The translations under genes were made by a program, and so were the position numbers. The notes beneath the pieces were generated by a model, which searched no databases, was not told where the DNA came from, and worked only from the letters and a program-made list of their open reading frames with translations. Below are positions 61,354 through 64,000 of a stretch of DNA of 64,000 bases, piece after piece. How positions within the stretch are numbered: the stretch's first letter is position 1; each line of letters begins with the position of its first letter. Origin of the DNA: Prosthecomicrobium pneumaticum (GTDB lineage Bacteria; Pseudomonadota; Alphaproteobacteria; Rhizobiales; Kaistiaceae); NCBI RefSeq assembly GCF_014199915.1, contig NZ_JACHOO010000007.1, forward strand, positions 146,390 to 210,389, given 5' to 3'.

Positions 61354-62085
61354 CTATCGGCCCAGCAGATCTCCGGAGAGAGCATCCACCCGATAGCGCT
61401 GAACCGCCCCGCCGTCGACGATCACGTTCACAACATAGATATAGCCGCCGCCGCCCTGGCAGAGCTGCGCCGAAACCACCTCGCCGCCGACCATGTCGGC
61501 GATGTTGCCGCGGATCCGGCTGAGCGAGGCCGCCTCGCCGCTCGCCACCACGCGCCGCGCCTCGCTCGGCGACAGGCAGGCGCCGTCGGCCGCGGTGTCG
61601 CGCCGCCGCGCCGGCGGATCGTCCGCAAAGCCGTCCCCGGCGAAGCCACCATCGTCGGCCCGGCCGCGCAGCCGGTCGCGCAGCGGCGCCGGGTCGCCGT
61701 CGCCGAGACGGTCGGGCCGCGCCCGCCGCATCTCGGCCGGCGGGTCTGCGTCGCCCCGGTCCCGCCCGCCGCGATCGCGCCGGTCGAAGCGTCCCTGGGG
61801 TGCCGGATCGTCCTGTCCCCAGTCCCGGCCGCGGTCCGGCCGGCCCCGCTCCTGCCGCCCGCCGAAGCCGTCCTGCCGGTCCTCGAAGCGGCGGCCGCGC
61901 CGGTCCGCCGGCGCCTCGCCGCCGAAGCGCTCGAGCCGGTCGCGCAGGCGTCTGCCGCTGCCGGTGCAATCCGGCCCATAGCCGCCCCAGGCGCATTCCT
62001 GCGCCACGACCCGCGGCGGCCCGGCGAGATCGGGGCCGCTCGTCACCAGGGTCGCCGCAACGAGCAGCGGGGCGAGAAGGCGCAT
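61354..62085 (-). CDS. exported PepSY-domain protein in the FeuN position
   Basis: A 243-residue protein. The ATG at 62085 is preferred: GGGAGGGG lies seven to eight bases upstream, while the ATG six bases earlier is too close. The signal peptide (MRLLAPLLVAATLVTSG...) ends about VVAQ. Residues 30-165 are disordered and rich in Asp, Arg and Gly. The C-terminal 70 residues (LSPSEARRVVASGEAASLS, GGYIYVVNVIVDGGAVQRYRVDALSG) form a PepSY domain. The gene ends 10 bases before feuP; the small periplasmic FeuN protein, which inhibits FeuQ in S. meliloti, is encoded in this position. Confidence 0.75.
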   Translation of the reverse strand: MRLLAPLLVAATLVTSGPDLAGPPRVVAQECAWGGYGPDCTGSGRRLRDRLERFGGEAPADRRGRRFEDRQDGFGGRQERGRPDRGRDWGQDDPAPQGRFDRRDRGGRDRGDADPPAEMRRARPDRLGDGDPAPLRDRLRGRADDGGFAGDGFADDPPARRRDTAADGACLSPSEARRVVASGEAASLSRIRGNIADMVGGEVVSAQLCQGGGGYIYVVNVIVDGGAVQRYRVDALSGDLLGR

Positions 62086-62162
62086 ACGCATGCCCCTCCC
62101 TAGCGCGCCCGACATGAACGCGCCCTGAATGCCGCAGCGAAGGCCGCTGCGCGGCGGCCGCC

Positions 62163-62705
62163 TCACACCTTTCCCGACCGCTTCTCGTCGGTCCGCCGCC
62201 AGACATAGACCCCGAGCACGGAAGCGCCCATGCCGTAGAAGCCGAGCAGCAGGCCGCCGACATCGGCGAGCACGCCGAGCGTCTCGACCGCACCCGCCAG
62301 GATCTTGACGACGAGCGCGAGCGCCATCGCCCCGAAGGCGGCGGCGTAGACGAGGCCGAACACCGGCCGCCAGATCCGCTGCAGCAGCGAGGCGGATGCC
62401 GCCTCGCTGCGCATCGTCTCGGCGGTCGCCTCGGTCGCCGCCGCGACGGCCCGGAAGAGTTCGGCCCATTCCGCGGCGCGGTCGGTCTCGAGGGTGCGCA
62501 CCTGCGCGGCGGCGGCGTCCGGGGCGGCCCGGATCCGCTCGGCGATCGCGTCGGGCGCCGGCCCCGTGCCGAGCGCGGCGCCGACCGCCTCCACGACACG
62601 GGCGGCCCCCGTCCCGCCCTTCGCGCGGAGGATGCCGGCGAGCAGCGGTGCGCCGAGCTCGACGAGGAGCGGGGCGAGCCCCGCGGCGGCGATCGGAAGA
62701 GCCAT
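62163..62705 (-). CDS. 3TM-type phage holin family protein
   Basis: A 180-residue protein with three predicted helices: LLVELGAPLLAGIL, PVFGLVYAAAFGAMALALVVKIL and ADVGGLLLGFYGMGASVLGVYVW. It has an amphipathic Ala/Glu-rich middle (residues 50-105) and a basic tail, matching Holin_3TM proteins that permeabilise the membrane for endolysin export. The ATG overlaps the endolysin stop (TGATG). Confidence 0.82.
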   Translation of the reverse strand: MALPIAAAGLAPLLVELGAPLLAGILRAKGGTGAARVVEAVGAALGTGPAPDAIAERIRAAPDAAAAQVRTLETDRAAEWAELFRAVAAATEATAETMRSEAASASLLQRIWRPVFGLVYAAAFGAMALALVVKILAGAVETLGVLADVGGLLLGFYGMGASVLGVYVWRRTDEKRSGKV

Positions 62706-63403
62706 CAGAGCGTCTCCTTGAGCGTGCGGAACCAGGCGAGAAGCGCGGCGCGATGCCGAAAGGCGAGCGCCAGCCCGAGCCCGGCGAGAATCCCGGCGGC
62801 GATGAGCGCGACGAGGCCCGCCGAGCCCCCGCCGCCCGCGACGGCAGCGCCCGCCCCGGCCGCGGCGAGCCCCGCGGCGGTCGCGTCCCGGACCGGAGCG
62901 GACGAATCCGCGGGTCCGGCCGCGGCGGCCGGCGCGGCATCCGGCGCCGCTGCGGCGTCGGCCGGGTAGCGGCCGCGGAAGATCATGTCGGCCTCGACGG
63001 CGCGGCGGCGGACGAGGCCGGCGAGCGTGCGTCCGTCGGCCTTCACCCATTGCTTCAGCCCCGCCTCGGCGGCGGCCGCGTCGCCCGCCCGATAGGCCTT
63101 CACCCAGGAGGCGCGATCGATCGCGCCGCAATTGAAGTCGAACGACACCGCCCCGTCGAACACCGCCTGCGGCACGGCTCCGAGCGCCGCCGTCACCCGC
63201 GCCTCGAACCGGGCGAGGTCGGCGGCGAGGATCGCCTCCGCCTCCGCCGCGGTGACCCGCATGCCGGCCGAGACCGCCGGCGGCCCCGCCGCTCCGGTAT
63301 GGCCGTAGCCGATCGTCCAGCGCCCCGCCGGGCAGCGATAGGCGGAGAGCGCCAGCCCCTCGAACGCCGCGATCGCCGCGCGGCCGCGTTCGCTCGTCCT
63401 CAC
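62705..63403 (-). CDS. GH24 lysozyme-type endolysin with C-terminal membrane anchor
   Basis: A 232-residue muramidase. The start is GTG at 63403, with GAGG six bases upstream, giving MRTSERGRAAIAAFEGLALS, the usual phage endolysin start. The catalytic Glu15 lies in FEGL and GYGHTG (residues 32-37) follows. The remaining part after about residue 150 is Ala/Pro/Asp-rich with a C-terminal hydrophobic helix (GLVALIAAGILAGLGLALAF). No other phage structural genes are adjacent, so this looks like a domesticated lysis cassette or prophage remnant. Confidence 0.85.
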   Translation of the reverse strand: MRTSERGRAAIAAFEGLALSAYRCPAGRWTIGYGHTGAAGPPAVSAGMRVTAAEAEAILAADLARFEARVTAALGAVPQAVFDGAVSFDFNCGAIDRASWVKAYRAGDAAAAEAGLKQWVKADGRTLAGLVRRRAVEADMIFRGRYPADAAAAPDAAPAAAAGPADSSAPVRDATAAGLAAAGAGAAVAGGGGSAGLVALIAAGILAGLGLALAFRHRAALLAWFRTLKETL

Positions 63404-63473
63404 GCGCGCGTCCTCGTGCGATCGTGCCCACCCGGTCGTCCCATGGCGCACCTCCCATGCTATCGTTTGGGGA

Positions 63474-63665
63474 ATGGAACAGCTCTTCTTCAGCTTCATC
63501 CGCATGGCGCACTGGCTGCGCCGGCGCCCGTCGCGCGCCTTCGTGATCGCGGCGACGGCGGCGATCCTCCTCGCGGCGGCGATCGTGCTGGTCGAGACCT
63601 TCATCGGCTGGCCCGACGCGCTCCGCGTCGACCGCGCCCCCCGCTTCCCCGGCCTCGCACGCTGA
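63474..63665 (+). CDS. small single-pass membrane protein
   Basis: A 63-residue protein: MEQLFFSFIRMAHWLRRRP, a hydrophobic helix (FVIAATAAILLAAAIVLVETFI, read in parts), then RVDRAPRFPG. GGGG lies just before the ATG. Similar short proteins with an MAHWLRRRPSR start are found in rhizobia. Function unknown. Confidence 0.65.
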   Translation: MEQLFFSFIRMAHWLRRRPSRAFVIAATAAILLAAAIVLVETFIGWPDALRVDRAPRFPGLAR

Positions 63666-64000
63666 AGAGGCGGGGGCGCCCCCGGGCAGAGCCGCCCCGA
63701 CCCCGATCGGCAATCCCCCTCCCCCCTTGTGGGGGAGGGCCGGGGTGGGGGGTGATTACGCCGAAACCGGATACCCTCGCCGCACCAAAGCACCCGTCAC
63801 CCCGGCCTCCGTGCCGGGGGCCATAATCGTGCCGCCGGGCCGCCCGAGCACCGCCGCCACCCCGCGCACCCGTCATCCCGGGCGAGGCGTAGCCGAGACC
63901 CATCACGCAGAGCCCGGGCCGGGTCCGATTGGGCGACCGTCGCGCGGTGTGATGGGTCTCCGCCTTCGCGGGAATGACGGATGGACGGCGTCCGCCGGGA
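63666..64000. repeat. palindromic repeats at the right end of the window
   Basis: No gene was seen. A CTCTCCC-like hairpin (CCCTCCCCCCTTGTGGGGGAGG, 63716-63737, followed by GCCGGGGTGGGG) is followed by the composite element of the 6.7-7.8-kb array (CACCCGTCACCCCGGCCTCC.. at 63791-63830). A third family lies at 63867-63915 (CACCCGTCATCCCGGG..) and is inverted at 63949-63986 (GTGTGATGGGTCTCCGCC...ATGACGG). The array continues beyond the window. Confidence 0.75.

Noticed and set aside
63404..63793. Upstream extension of the endolysin frame
   Set aside because: The conserved endolysin start is the GTG at 63403; the upstream part overlaps the small membrane-protein gene and repeat DNA.

Overview
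The window is GC-rich bacterial chromosomal DNA that looks like an alphaproteobacterium of the order Hyphomicrobiales (Rhizobiales). Evidence is the FeuP/FeuQ-type two-component pair, a ccmIEFH cytochrome c maturation operon, a PutA/Lrp divergent pair, several rhizobial-style carbohydrate ABC and Gfo/Idh/MocA clusters, and dense families of palindromic intergenic repeats. No rRNA, tRNA, CRISPR array or transposase gene was seen. Most of the window is ordinary core and catabolic gene content; the accessory parts are a small AT-richer island at about 32.9-34.0 kb, the repeat arrays, and isolated cassettes.

Layout. 1-5.1 kb: the end of a VWA protein, a HAD phosphatase, then a tight run of agmatine-deiminase family, S-adenosylhomocysteine-hydrolase-like and nitroreductase genes. 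5.1-6.6 kb: an NmrA/QorB-like reductase divergent from an HxlR regulator. 6.6-7.9 kb: a 1.2-kb array of composite inverted repeats. 7.9-10.5 kb: a ThuA/ThuB-like pair and a Nudix hydrolase. 10.5-15.4 kb: a GT2 glycosyltransferase coupled to an unusual 752-residue protein with a PL5-type alginate lyase C-terminus, a nitroreductase, and an NYN-domain nuclease behind a promoter and terminator-like leader. 15.7-20.3 kb: SGNH esterase and dehydrogenase, nucleoside hydrolase, and two DNA glycosylases (AAG and YcaQ types). 20.4-25.9 kb: a GGDEF/EAL protein, a stand-alone SET protein overlapping an unknown gene, an MFS transporter and a muconolactone-isomerase-like protein. 25.9-32.9 kb: adenosine deaminase, Kup, PutA and its Lrp-type regulator.

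32.9-34.2 kb is the compositional island: a Panacea-domain antitoxin gene overlapping a 121-residue candidate toxin, followed by an orphan DUF1902/HicB-like gene. 34.2-34.6 kb: a small monooxygenase with a near-perfect SoxR box in a 19-bp-spaced promoter. 34.7-45.0 kb is one long minus-strand operon: binding protein, two permeases, a 75-residue membrane protein, two ATPases, DhaL, DhaM, HPr, enzyme I, an HTH protein and DhaK. It reads as polyol/triose import coupled to PEP-dependent dihydroxyacetone phosphorylation, and four TGTTTAG half-sites lie upstream.

45.3-48.5 kb: a repeat-rich autotransporter. 48.5-52.0 kb: a LacI regulator, TIM-barrel isomerase and dehydrogenase operon. 52.2-56.0 kb: ccmIEFH. 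56-56.7 kb: a second repeat cluster that forms the end of an AraC-family gene. 57.7-62.1 kb: an SDR epimerase, a glycine-zipper lipoprotein, and FeuQ, FeuP and a PepSY exported protein in the FeuN position. 62.2-63.7 kb: a phage-type holin and GH24 endolysin pair plus a small membrane protein, then repeats to the end.

The best candidates for something not well described are the Panacea toxin-antitoxin pair with its uncharacterised toxin, the glycosyltransferase-like/alginate lyase fusion, the SET protein with its unknown partner, the SoxR-box monooxygenase, and the attenuator-like leader of the NYN gene. All assignments are from reading the sequence; no searches were run.
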